In this document: in pieces, positions 27,901 through 34,224 of the stretch
How the letters are laid out: every line of letters starts with the position of its first letter
Numbering within the stretch: the first letter of the stretch is position 1
From: Sulfidibacter corallicola
GTDB lineage: Bacteria > Acidobacteriota > Holophagae > Acanthopleuribacterales > Acanthopleuribacteraceae
Direction of reading: 5' to 3'
NCBI RefSeq assembly: GCF_017498545.1
Contig: NZ_CP071793.1
Span: 4,241,001-4,305,000 of the forward strand
DNA: 64,000 bases
Made by a program: the position numbers and the translations under genes
Notes under the pieces: generated by a model
What the model was told of the DNA's origin: nothing
The model's input: the letters and a program-made list of their open reading frames with translations, nothing else
The model's database searches: none

Positions 27901-28726
27901 TGAGACGACCCAAGACGCGGTCGAAGATCTCCTCGTCGTTGAGGAAAATCGCCAGTTTGAACTTGAGCAGGCACACGTCCGCCTGATCGGGGTCCGGAAA
28001 CAAATCGTCGACGGCCACCAGCACTTTGAGCGCGTAGTCGCGACTCTCGTTACCCAGGGCGAGCAACAGCGACAAGGCCTCGTTGTGCTTGCCGGCCGCC
28101 AGGATCAGCCGGATGATCTTGAGCCGATGGGTGAACTGGCCCATGTCCAATTGGCCCGAGCGCTGGCAAAAGGCCATGATGCGCTTGAGGAAACGCGGGT
28201 CGAGGCGCAGGGCCTTTTCCCAGAGTTGCAGGCCTTCCTCCAACTCGTTGCGCGTGAACCGACCCACGCCCGAAGCCACGTACAGCGAACCGGCACGCCC
28301 GGGTGCATCGAGAATCGATTCGGCGGCCTGTTCCCACAGGTCGATGATCCAACGTTGGTCGGCCTCGTCGTAGAGATTCACCCAACCGGCGATGTTGCTG
28401 AGCGACTGGCGGTTGAGCAGGTCGTCGGCCAGCGCGGTCCGGAACCCGGGATATTCTTCGACGTACTTGGTGAAGAGCGGGCGATTGTCGCCCTCGCACA
28501 ATTCGTACAACTTGAAGGTTTTCAAACCGGTCTTGAACAGGGCCAGCGTTTCGGTCCAAGCCGCGCGCTGAAGCCCGATGGCAATCCCCTCGCGAAAGAG
28601 CTCGAGCTCCGGCTCCAACTCGTGTTCGTGCAGTAGCTCGGCAAAGGCCTTCCAGGCCTTTTCGGCGTTTTCACGCGTGCGAATCTTGCGAATTTTTTCC
28701 AGGTTTTTTTCGAGCGCCCGTTCCAA
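24992..28726 (-). CDS. giant helical-repeat (TPR-like) protein
   Basis: 1244 residues, almost wholly alpha-helical, composed of many degenerate TPR-like hairpins (examples: GLQLWEKALRLDPRFLKRIM, IYQSLGMAYEGIGHSAEALR, YLQAGNLDEVNKTLNRIDL, FLLGRYYLVHKEVPRAVDTF). There is no signal peptide, membrane segment or catalytic signature. A low-complexity break near residue 545 (SGVGPEQAAPPVASPEQ) divides it into two superhelical halves. It begins the unit shared with the TPR protein and the small coupled protein. It may act as a large intracellular scaffold. The giant plus-strand ORFs in this interval are antisense shadows. Confidence 0.85.
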   Translation of the reverse strand: MERALEKNLEKIRKIRTRENAEKAWKAFAELLHEHELEPELELFREGIAIGLQRAAWTETLALFKTGLKTFKLYELCEGDNRPLFTKYVEEYPGFRTALADDLLNRQSLSNIAGWVNLYDEADQRWIIDLWEQAAESILDAPGRAGSLYVASGVGRFTRNELEEGLQLWEKALRLDPRFLKRIMAFCQRSGQLDMGQFTHRLKIIRLILAAGKHNEALSLLLALGNESRDYALKVLVAVDDLFPDPDQADVCLLKFKLAIFLNDEEIFDRVLGRLKSLKEDELFDFKKAAMLQMTEPDSKRRVLLELVDIYIGNQSWESAALLLKSLYAEDSHPDVIALMEEVLERYPILPELHWIVGRSKMDDGDHDLACFHFVAIKDVGEFERELLQLLEDRLVETYHAGYAELLWAMAPTDSQMAGMTALLVVMNMKEKEDPDLLAQLEKRRPKDPPSPFYLLALIHLNMRMERYEAVLPELTLFMETYPELSAELVQPAETLCTKYRADYRDLVKILDRVNTELRPQRAWGALQRHLQDATEQYIRQRSKHQNSLSGVGPEQAAPPVASPEQRQFLEFQGKLSTHLESGNWPAAVALTEKWGGRHPDRLQQAFEIGDRYAESPASMAFWSKAKLSIYLRNGLHAEAIRLGQECINDSRFQGDLPEIYQSLGMAYEGIGHSAEALRFYCLSSRQNRFWQQNRARLGDMVFPGNSHLLKEVLNLALLHEDQSIWDPLLRKWHQHRPSELDMILKAQSTFCEKVGTERSLLDLAFWYLQAGNLDEVNKTLNRIDLRDPEIRDALIHIASLINLKFPEDPKPAFLLGRYYLVHKEVPRAVDTFRNLTSKVPNAAETVYQYLRGYLRKNPDSIDIVHLYGLLIRIALDYGFTVAAVKLLEEFSQKDREGAESLAEGVYRVLLQKKRDNLEALYEFAEMLRRWGAYNRMLIACEQAEFGTHMAQDRLRWLSEAAEDETYRDRALAAQAQIHYDLHDFEACLHCLEQLDDPLIKLKTLDLQEQLTKRFPDLMSFWHDAGWTAARVDAERAAYFFRKIWDHADSTRSMRLEAFAILRESGSGPSLSQLAELYGDNRRDMYTGLRAIYGRLRELELNRWLETEGDGEPVPVPGRALEWLLHTGQQDLFASLLPRLDHAPENLRIWLESKYQLSLGDPLQAALHITESSLSSDLRQSFLHGAGLTARAIALKPPGTRLPHFLRQSYLDRYGKPETINALYSNLKVQVRQRERTAPAETSS

Positions 28727-29311
28727 AATGAGTACCTCGTCCGTTCACCTCTCCCCGACCATGGACCGACTGGGCCGCGCCGTTCCGGAGCAGGGAAGGC
28801 AAGGCCGTGCGAAGACCGGGAAAGAACCGTCAGATATCAGAAACAAATGATCGAGCAGCGCTGAATGTCCATGGGATTGCCGACTTCGAGCCGCATTCGA
28901 CCGTCCCCACCGCACGCCTAGGCCTGGCTGGGAGATCAGCCGATTCGCGCGGCAACACACTGCCGAATATCCTGGAATCAGTCAAAAGGAATCGATCCAT
29001 CATAGCTCAAATTGTCTGGGGTCGCCAGTGTTGAGGCCCGCGAGCGGGGTGAACGGCGGACCCTTCGCAACGGCGCGGACCCCTTCGGGCCGCGCCCGCC
29101 ACCCAATGCCCATCCAGAAAGGAAATCATTTCGACAACCCAAGCGGTCCGGCTGGCTGGGCACGCGATCGGGTATCCGGGGTCAGGTCCCGGCAAGGCAC
29201 GTGTTCAAAGGTAATTAGCTGATACCTGATTGCCGAAACCGGTCGGTGTCGGCAACCCTGCCGGCTCAGAGGCGCGTTTTCAGAAAAACCCGGTTTCGGG
29301 ACGGACACCAC
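28727..29311. other. intergenic region upstream of the giant repeat protein
   Basis: 585 bases without a supported gene. Small ORFs on both strands overlap each other and have no ribosome-binding sites. A phrase GGGTCAGGTCCCGG near 29180 looks like the inexact repeats common in intergenic DNA. No tRNA or terminator was seen. Confidence 0.4.
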
Positions 29312-29662
29312 CTAGCGGGCGAAGGTGCGCCCGTTCCAAGCGAACATCTCGCGGGCCGGGCTGGAAAAGGCGATGTAGACCCGCTCGGGTGGAATGCCCA
29401 GACTCTCCGCGCAAAAGAGCGCCAAGTCGCGCGACAGACGCGGCGTTTGCTCGGGCTCCAAGCCCAGACTCAGCAGCTCCAGGTAGGCCGCGGGGCCCGG
29501 CTCTCCGGAAAACGTCATCTCCCCCGCTTCGACCCAAATGGTCATCACGTAACTCTCGGGTTTGCCCAACCAGTCGGCCAGGAGCGCGGAAGCGCCCTGT
29601 AGGGCTTCGATTCGCGTCTGTTCCGGGAGCTGCACCTGGGTGGTAATGCGCAACGTGGGCAT
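29312..29662 (-). CDS. MIF/phenylpyruvate tautomerase-like protein
   Basis: 116 residues from ATG 29662 behind GGAGG; the longer frame to 29836 is leader. The sequence follows the macrophage migration inhibitory factor fold: MPTLRITTQVQLPE with the catalytic N-terminal Pro, a central KPESYVMTIWVEAGEMTF, LLSLGLEPEQTPRLSRDLA and the C-terminal RVYIAFSSPAREMFAWNG. Tautomerase-superfamily members of this length are known in bacteria, but the similarity to animal MIF throughout is striking. The function may be tautomerisation of a small keto acid or something else. It is divergent from the export gene at 30076. Confidence 0.88.
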   Translation of the reverse strand: MPTLRITTQVQLPEQTRIEALQGASALLADWLGKPESYVMTIWVEAGEMTFSGEPGPAAYLELLSLGLEPEQTPRLSRDLALFCAESLGIPPERVYIAFSSPAREMFAWNGRTFAR

Positions 29663-30075
29663 GATCGACCTCCAGAGGGCGAGAAAACGGCCGAGCGCGG
29701 CCAGTGCGACCCACGCTGCCCGGCACGGTGCCAATCTCGAGTTTTGAGAACGTGTAGCACCATCATACCACTGCCGACCGACCCGGTTCCAACCCAACGG
29801 AGACCCCCACCGACATGTGAATGCGATCCCATCCACCCGAACGCCTCACTTTGGGTATAATGGTCCACGCCATTCCACTCCATCGAGGCACCGCGTCGGA
29901 AACCGTACCACCAGGGTGGCGGTTCGACGACGGCCGTCCTGCGGCGGCGGCACGCACGCCCCAGCCTAACGGCTTTGGCGATCGATGGAACGGAGGCCTG
30001 GAGACCCGAACGAACCTACCGCGTCCAGCCCCGCCCCACCGGGCCGCACGCCACCGATCCATGTGGAGGAACTCT
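29663..30075. other. divergent intergenic region
   Basis: About 400 bases separating the tautomerase (minus) and the export protein (plus). A TATAAT at 29856-29861 is listed separately. The overlapping long open frames here are Arg/Pro-rich and not credible as genes. Confidence 0.4.
29856..29861 (+). promoter_or_regulatory. candidate -10 box for the polysaccharide export gene
   Basis: A perfect TATAAT in otherwise GC-rich DNA about 215 bases upstream of the export gene, preceded by TTTGGG. No good -35 box lies at 16-18 bases, so the call is weak. Confidence 0.35.
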
Positions 30076-30876
30076 TTGAAAACCGTAGCCATCTTGTTTG
30101 GTTTGATGTTGACCCCGTTGGTCCTGGCTCAGGAATATCACATGGGCCCCGATGATCTGGTCAAGATTTCGGAATTGAATTACCCGGCCATCGAAGGGGA
30201 GTACCGCGTCAACAGCCTGGGTTACATCAGCATGCCCGAACTGGGACGCATTCACGTGAAGGGCAAGACGCCGGCCGCGCTCCAAGAACTGGTCAACCAG
30301 AAGATGCGCCAGTTCCTCAACGCCCCGCAGGTCCTGGTGGAAGTGATCGAATACAACTACCGGCCGATCTCGGTTCTGGGCGCCGTCCACAAGCCGGGTC
30401 AGCTCAGCAGTTTCTCCCCCAACCTCACCTTGGTGAAGGCCCTTTCGGAAGCCGGTGGCATCAACGAAAACGCCTCGGACAAGATCATCGTGATGCGCCA
30501 GACGGAAACCGGTATCACGGAAACGCTGGAGCTGAGCTACGAGCGCCTGATGTTCGACGCCCAGAATCACCTGAACATCCCGCTCTACCCGGGTGACACG
30601 ATCAACATCCCGGTAGAGAAACCGCTGCGGGTCTCGGTCATCGGCGAAGTCAACCAGCCGGGCGAAAAGGAATTCTCCAGCCGCGGCAAGGTCACGATCC
30701 TGCGCGTCATCGCGGCGGCCGGCGGCCTCACCGACTACGCGCGCCAGCGCTCCTTGATCGTGAAGCGCGAGGTCGACGGCAAACCGGCCGAGTTCAAGGT
30801 GGATATCCGCGCCATCACCAACGGCAAAGATCCGGATTTCGTCATGGCCCACGGCGATGTGTTGATCGTGCCCTGA
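30076..30876 (+). CDS. polysaccharide biosynthesis/export protein (Wza-like, SLBB domains)
   Basis: 266 residues. The start is a judgement: ATG 30061 is in frame, but GGAGGA at 30065-30070 is correctly spaced (5 bases) for TTG 30076, which directly begins a good signal peptide (KTVAILFGLMLTPLVLA, cleavage before QEYH). The mature protein has a Poly_export domain (YHMGPDDLVKISELNYPAIE, then SLGYISMPELGRIHVKGKT) and two SLBB domains (ISVLGAVHKPGQLSS; VSVIGEVNQPGEKEF). Wza-type proteins form the outer-membrane exit for exopolysaccharide. The signal has no lipobox Cys, unlike many Wza proteins. No other polysaccharide gene is near. Confidence 0.9.
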   Translation: MKTVAILFGLMLTPLVLAQEYHMGPDDLVKISELNYPAIEGEYRVNSLGYISMPELGRIHVKGKTPAALQELVNQKMRQFLNAPQVLVEVIEYNYRPISVLGAVHKPGQLSSFSPNLTLVKALSEAGGINENASDKIIVMRQTETGITETLELSYERLMFDAQNHLNIPLYPGDTINIPVEKPLRVSVIGEVNQPGEKEFSSRGKVTILRVIAAAGGLTDYARQRSLIVKREVDGKPAEFKVDIRAITNGKDPDFVMAHGDVLIVP

Positions 30877-30938
30877 TGCGTCGAACCGCGCGTCGTCTGG
30901 CACGCGGTTTCACTCCGATTTCGAGCGGGGGCCGGGCG

Positions 30939-31172
30939 CTACTCGTCCTCCAACAGGCACCGGGGATCGAAAGCCACCCGTGGCAACCGGCCCAGTCCGC
31001 TGAGGTCCCAGGTCGCGCGTTCGTGCAGCAGCGCTTCGGCGGGGCCACCCAGCGATGCGGACGCCACCCGGGCCTGCAAAAGTGTCGCTTCGAGCTTCGA
31101 TTCGCGCTCTTTTTTGGAAGCGCTGGGCTTATCTCCCGTTTCCGAATCCTTTTTCGTCAGACGCTTGGACAC
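30939..31172 (-). CDS. small Lys/Glu-rich protein of unknown function
   Basis: 77 residues from GTG 31172, preceded by AAAGGGGA with five-base spacing; a GTG at 31202 that overlaps the upstream stop (GTGA) is an alternative. The N-terminal third is highly charged (KRLTKKDSETGDKPSASKK) and probably disordered; the remainder (LEATLLQARVASASLG, RVAFDPRCLLEDE) may form helices. No known family. It directly follows the TPR gene on the same strand (27-base gap from the chosen start), so it may be an accessory to it. Confidence 0.5.
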   Translation of the reverse strand: MSKRLTKKDSETGDKPSASKKERESKLEATLLQARVASASLGGPAEALLHERATWDLSGLGRLPRVAFDPRCLLEDE

Positions 31173-31198
31173 CGGTTCCCCTTTCCCGTGGATTCCCC

Positions 31199-32305
31199 TC
31201 ACACTTCATCGAACAAGCTGGGCTGAATGGCTTCCGCCTGGGATTTGCCCGCGGATCCGCCGCTTTTATCCAAATTGAGGCTGCTGATCTCCAGCCCCAG
31301 GGTCTTCAGGATGTGGTAATACCGGTCCAGCTCGACCTCGGAAAACCGGAACAGGCCCTCTTCGTCTTCGGGAGCGTGCATCGGCAAAACACCCTTGCGA
31401 GCCCGTTCCAGCATGCGCTTGAGCGGGATGTGGTACTGCTTGGCGATATCGCCGAGTGTCCGCGGAACCAGCGCTTTGGGATTGACCTCGCGAAAATCGA
31501 AATGCTCCTCCACCATGTCACGGGTGTAGTCCATATCCAAAACCCAGGCCCGTCGCAGCTCCGTGCTGGGATCTTCGCCCAACTTGGCGCGGGCCTGAGC
31601 CAGGCCGATCAGCGCCATCGTGTGGTTCGGTTCCATCGCCAACAGCGCTTCGAAGGATTCGCGGGCGCGCTGGTTCTGCTCCAGGTACAGCCACATCTCG
31701 CTGAGGCCCAGGCGCGGCTCCACCTTGTCCGGATGCGCCGCCACATAGGCCTCGAGCACGCGCACGCACTCGGCCATTTTCTTCCAGGAACGCAGGCATA
31801 CCACCTTCAGCTCGAAGGCCAATTCGTTTTTGGGATCCAGCAGGTGAACCCAACCCAATCGGGCCAGGGCCACGTCGAACTGACGACGACCGAGGGCACC
31901 CAGCGCTTCGTCCAGAAAGAGTCGAATCCGCGCCGCCCGCGACTTGCGGAAGCTGGTGCGCTCGGGATACTGAAAGTGAATGACGGTCGTCGGCAACAGA
32001 TCCAACTGGTCGGTCGTGGCGGTCCCCTTCTCGGCGATGACCTTGGACATGCAGGCTTCTTCGAAGAATTCTTCGATCATTTGGAGCTGCTTGTCGGGAA
32101 TCGGGATCTTTCGCTCGCGTTTGGCGGCATAGCGCTTGGCGAAGGAGGTCATCATCTCCTGGGGATCGCCCATGACCAACCGAATGACGATCGGGTCCGG
32201 GTGGTCCGCGTCGGCGCCCTTGATCTCGATCCACTCGTAGCCGTCCCCTACTTTCTGTACTTCGATGTAGGTGAGCACGCCGCCTCCCGCTGGTGTTTCG
32301 CCCAC
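31199..32305 (-). CDS. TPR-containing cytoplasmic protein of unknown function
   Basis: Up to 368 residues; GTG 32278 behind GGGAGG is an alternative start that would remove nine residues. The N-terminal ~110 residues are alpha/beta (LTYIEVQKVGDGYEWIEIKG, PDPIVIRLVMGDPQEMM). Residues ~125-260 hold TPR-like hairpins (ALGRRQFDVALARLGWVHLL, RLGLSEMWLYLEQNQRARES, ALIGLAQARAKLGEDPSTEL). The C-terminal part PRTLGDIAKQYHIPLKRML looks like a small HTH or recognition helix, followed by an acidic tail ending IQPSLFDEV. A regulatory or adaptor role is possible but not shown. Confidence 0.8.
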   Translation of the reverse strand: MGETPAGGGVLTYIEVQKVGDGYEWIEIKGADADHPDPIVIRLVMGDPQEMMTSFAKRYAAKRERKIPIPDKQLQMIEEFFEEACMSKVIAEKGTATTDQLDLLPTTVIHFQYPERTSFRKSRAARIRLFLDEALGALGRRQFDVALARLGWVHLLDPKNELAFELKVVCLRSWKKMAECVRVLEAYVAAHPDKVEPRLGLSEMWLYLEQNQRARESFEALLAMEPNHTMALIGLAQARAKLGEDPSTELRRAWVLDMDYTRDMVEEHFDFREVNPKALVPRTLGDIAKQYHIPLKRMLERARKGVLPMHAPEDEEGLFRFSEVELDRYYHILKTLGLEISSLNLDKSGGSAGKSQAEAIQPSLFDEV

Positions 32306-32405
32306 GGCGAAATGATGCCCATCATAGCGCGCGGAGCGGCTCGGGCCAATCGCTCAATTGGGTGAAAGGCCGATGTGCGCTAGGTCATCAAACAGGGCCA
32401 GCGGT

Positions 32406-32434
32406 TTGACAGCTCGATCCGAAAAGGATAGGTA
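32406..32434 (+). promoter_or_regulatory. sigma-70 type promoter candidate upstream of the MBL gene
   Basis: Perfect TTGACA at 32406-32411 and TAGGTA at 32429-32434 separated by exactly 17 bases. It would give a leader of roughly 190 bases before the MBL-fold gene. Confidence 0.55.
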
Positions 32435-32578
32435 ACAGAGAGCGAATCTTGAAAAGATCGACAGGACCGTCACGGAGCGTCATTTCGGATTCGTGGTCAA
32501 AAAACACGTACGAACCGCGATTCTTCTATCGGAAGACACCTTTTCGAGGTGCCATTAAACGATGGATGTTCCATTTTG

Positions 32579-32587
32579 TGTTAAAAT
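32579..32587 (+). promoter_or_regulatory. proximal extended -10 candidate for the MBL gene
   Basis: TG-T-TAAAAT at 32579-32587, an extended -10 pattern in AT-rich DNA 45 bases before the ATG at 32632. No clear -35 box accompanies it. It may be a second promoter next to the one at 32406. Confidence 0.45.
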
Positions 32588-32631
32588 TCGTGGAAGCGAA
32601 TCTAAATACCTGTTGGTTCTTAGGTTGATTT

Positions 32632-33399
32632 ATGAAGGTCGAAATCCTGGGCGCTTACGGCGGCAGCACGGACACCAGCTTTCTCACCAGCTTTCTGATT
32701 GACGATTTCTTAGCGGTTGATGCCGGTTGTCTTACACAAACCCTCAACCTGGAGAATCAGGCGAAAATCACGGACATTCTGATCAGTCACACCCACCTGG
32801 ACCACACGCTCTCGCTTTCGTTCCTGGTGGACAACATGTTCGGCCTGCGGGAAGAGCCGATTCGCATCTGGTCCGGCGAAGAAATGATCTCGGGCATGCG
32901 CCTGCATTTGTTCAACGACGTCACTTGGCCGGACTTCAGCGTGCTGCCCTCCGCCGACAAACCTTCGCTCACCTTCAACACCGTGGGCGAGGGCCAGACG
33001 ATTCGCCTGCGTCACCTGAACGTCACCCCGATCTGGGTCAACCACGTAGTTCCCTGTTTCGCCTTTTTCGTCGAGTGCACCGAAACCGGCGCCTGCCTGC
33101 TCTACACGGCCGACACCACCTCGACCGATCGGGTCTGGAAGGTCGCCAACGAACGACCACGCCTCGATGCGGTCATCGTGGACTGCTCCTTTCCCAACGA
33201 CATGGAAGACCTGGCCCGCGCCAGCGGACACATGACGCCGCGCCTGTTGGCGCAGGACCTTTCCAAGCTGTCCCACGACTGCAGCATCCTGGTGTACCAC
33301 ATCAAGCCGATGTTCGAGCAGGTGATGCGGGTGCAACTGGCCGAATTGAATCTGAAGAACCTGATGGTGGGCATTCAAGGGCGCGTCTTCGAGCTGTAA
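32632..33399 (+). CDS. MBL-fold metallohydrolase (class II cyclic-nucleotide phosphodiesterase/RNase Z-like)
   Basis: 255 residues. The zinc-binding motif SHTHLDHT is at about residues 52-59, with further metal ligands expected in NHVVPCFAFFVE (His), the Asp of LLYTADTTSTD and the late His of VYHIKPMFEQ. Starting with VEILGAYGGSTDTSFLTSF and carrying IDDFLAVDAGCL, it resembles the class II phosphodiesterase group of the superfamily, which hydrolyses cAMP/cGMP, and distantly RNase Z. Substrate cannot be fixed from sequence. The gene stands alone, with two candidate promoters and a large repeat block after its stop. Confidence 0.88.
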   Translation: MKVEILGAYGGSTDTSFLTSFLIDDFLAVDAGCLTQTLNLENQAKITDILISHTHLDHTLSLSFLVDNMFGLREEPIRIWSGEEMISGMRLHLFNDVTWPDFSVLPSADKPSLTFNTVGEGQTIRLRHLNVTPIWVNHVVPCFAFFVECTETGACLLYTADTTSTDRVWKVANERPRLDAVIVDCSFPNDMEDLARASGHMTPRLLAQDLSKLSHDCSILVYHIKPMFEQVMRVQLAELNLKNLMVGIQGRVFEL

Positions 33400-33416
33400 T
33401 CGCGAACGGTGGCCCC

Positions 33417-33600
33417 ATGCTTGGATGATTCGTCCCGGGCCTATCCTGATGGCATGGCCAGCCCCACGAAACACCTGCTTGGACGCGCAATGTCCCGGCC
33501 CTATCCTGATGGCATGGCCGTGGGCCCACCGGCACCATGTTTGGATGATCCTAGTCCCGGGCCAATCCTGAAGGGATGGCCAGCCCCATGCTTGGCCCAC
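33417..33600. repeat. imperfect tandem repeat, about 60-bp unit, 3+ copies
   Basis: Three units begin at about 33417, 33476 and 33537, each with TGCTTGGA or TGTTTGGA, then TCCCGG, then CTATCCTGATGGCATGGCC or the variant CAATCCTGAAGGGATGGCC. A fourth partial copy (ATGCTTGG) starts near 33587. The third unit merges into the left arm of the large inverted repeat. Confidence 0.75.
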
Positions 33601-34021
33601 AACTTATTTAAAATGCGCGCCTTGGCGCGCCACCAACAGCGACCCTGTAAGGGTCACACATTACAGCGAAGGGTAAGGAGGCCACGCCGACGCAACCCTG
33701 GTTGTTCGGGGATCCCGAACCCCAGCCCTGTAGGGGCGGCTCCGCGAAGACCCATCGGCGATGGCGCCCCGCCCCGAAGAGACGGTTCCGCGAAGGGCCA
33801 TCGCAGGTGGCGTGAACTCCGGGAGGCGCTTCGTAGCCCCGCCCCTTCAGGGCTCGATGCGGGCTCTCCAAACATCCAGGGTTGCGTCGGCATCGCCTCC
33901 TTACCCTTCGCTGTTTTGTGTCGTCCCTTCAGGACGCCTGCTGGTGGCGTGCCTTCGGCACGCGTTTTAAATAAGTTATGGTCCCGGCATTCGGTTGGCC
34001 ATCCCTTCAGGATTGGCCCCG
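33555..34021. repeat. large imperfect inverted repeat rich in CCTGAAGGG palindromes
   Basis: The left arm (about 33555-33747) and the reverse complement of the right arm (about 33836-34021) match over nearly their whole length: CAATCCTGAAGGGATGGCCA, then AACTTATTTAAAA, then ACAGCGAAGGGTAAGGAGGC, then GCCGACGCAACCCTGG, then AGCCCTGWAGGGGCGG. The interior (about 33748-33835) is GC-rich. Six short palindromes of the type CCCTGTAGGG/CCTGAAGGG are spread symmetrically. No ORF, transposase or integrase remnant is visible. The remaining noncoding DNA up to 34224 has only short direct repeats such as CGGAATCC. Confidence 0.8.
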
Positions 34022-34178
34022 AACAGCACCCATCCAAACACGGAATATCCCACCAACATCCCGACATCCCAACACCGCATTGCCACAAACGGAATCCATA
34101 CATGGGATAAACCCCGACACGGAATCCCTGCGTGGGATACGACCCGACGCGAACGTCGCACGGAAGGGACCCCGGTAC

Positions 34179-34214
34179 GGTTCGCGCGTCCCGGCCATGC
34201 GGCACGCGCGAACC
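34179..34214 (-). terminator. strong hairpin after the P-domain protein gene
   Basis: GGTTCGCGCGT (34179-34189) and ACGCGCGAACC (34204-34214) form a perfect 11-bp stem with a 14-base loop, 11 bases past the stop at 34225. There is no T tract on the minus strand, so it may act as a transcript-end stabiliser or a non-canonical terminator. Confidence 0.5.
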
Positions 34215-34224
34215 TTCCCGACAC

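Noticed and set aside
24452..28636. 621- and 573-codon plus-strand open frames
   Set aside because: Antisense shadows of the giant helical-repeat and TPR genes; the minus-strand frames have clear repeat periodicity.
33400..34224. Insertion sequence
   Set aside because: An inverted repeat is present but no transposase frame or target-site duplication was identified, so I call it only a repeat.
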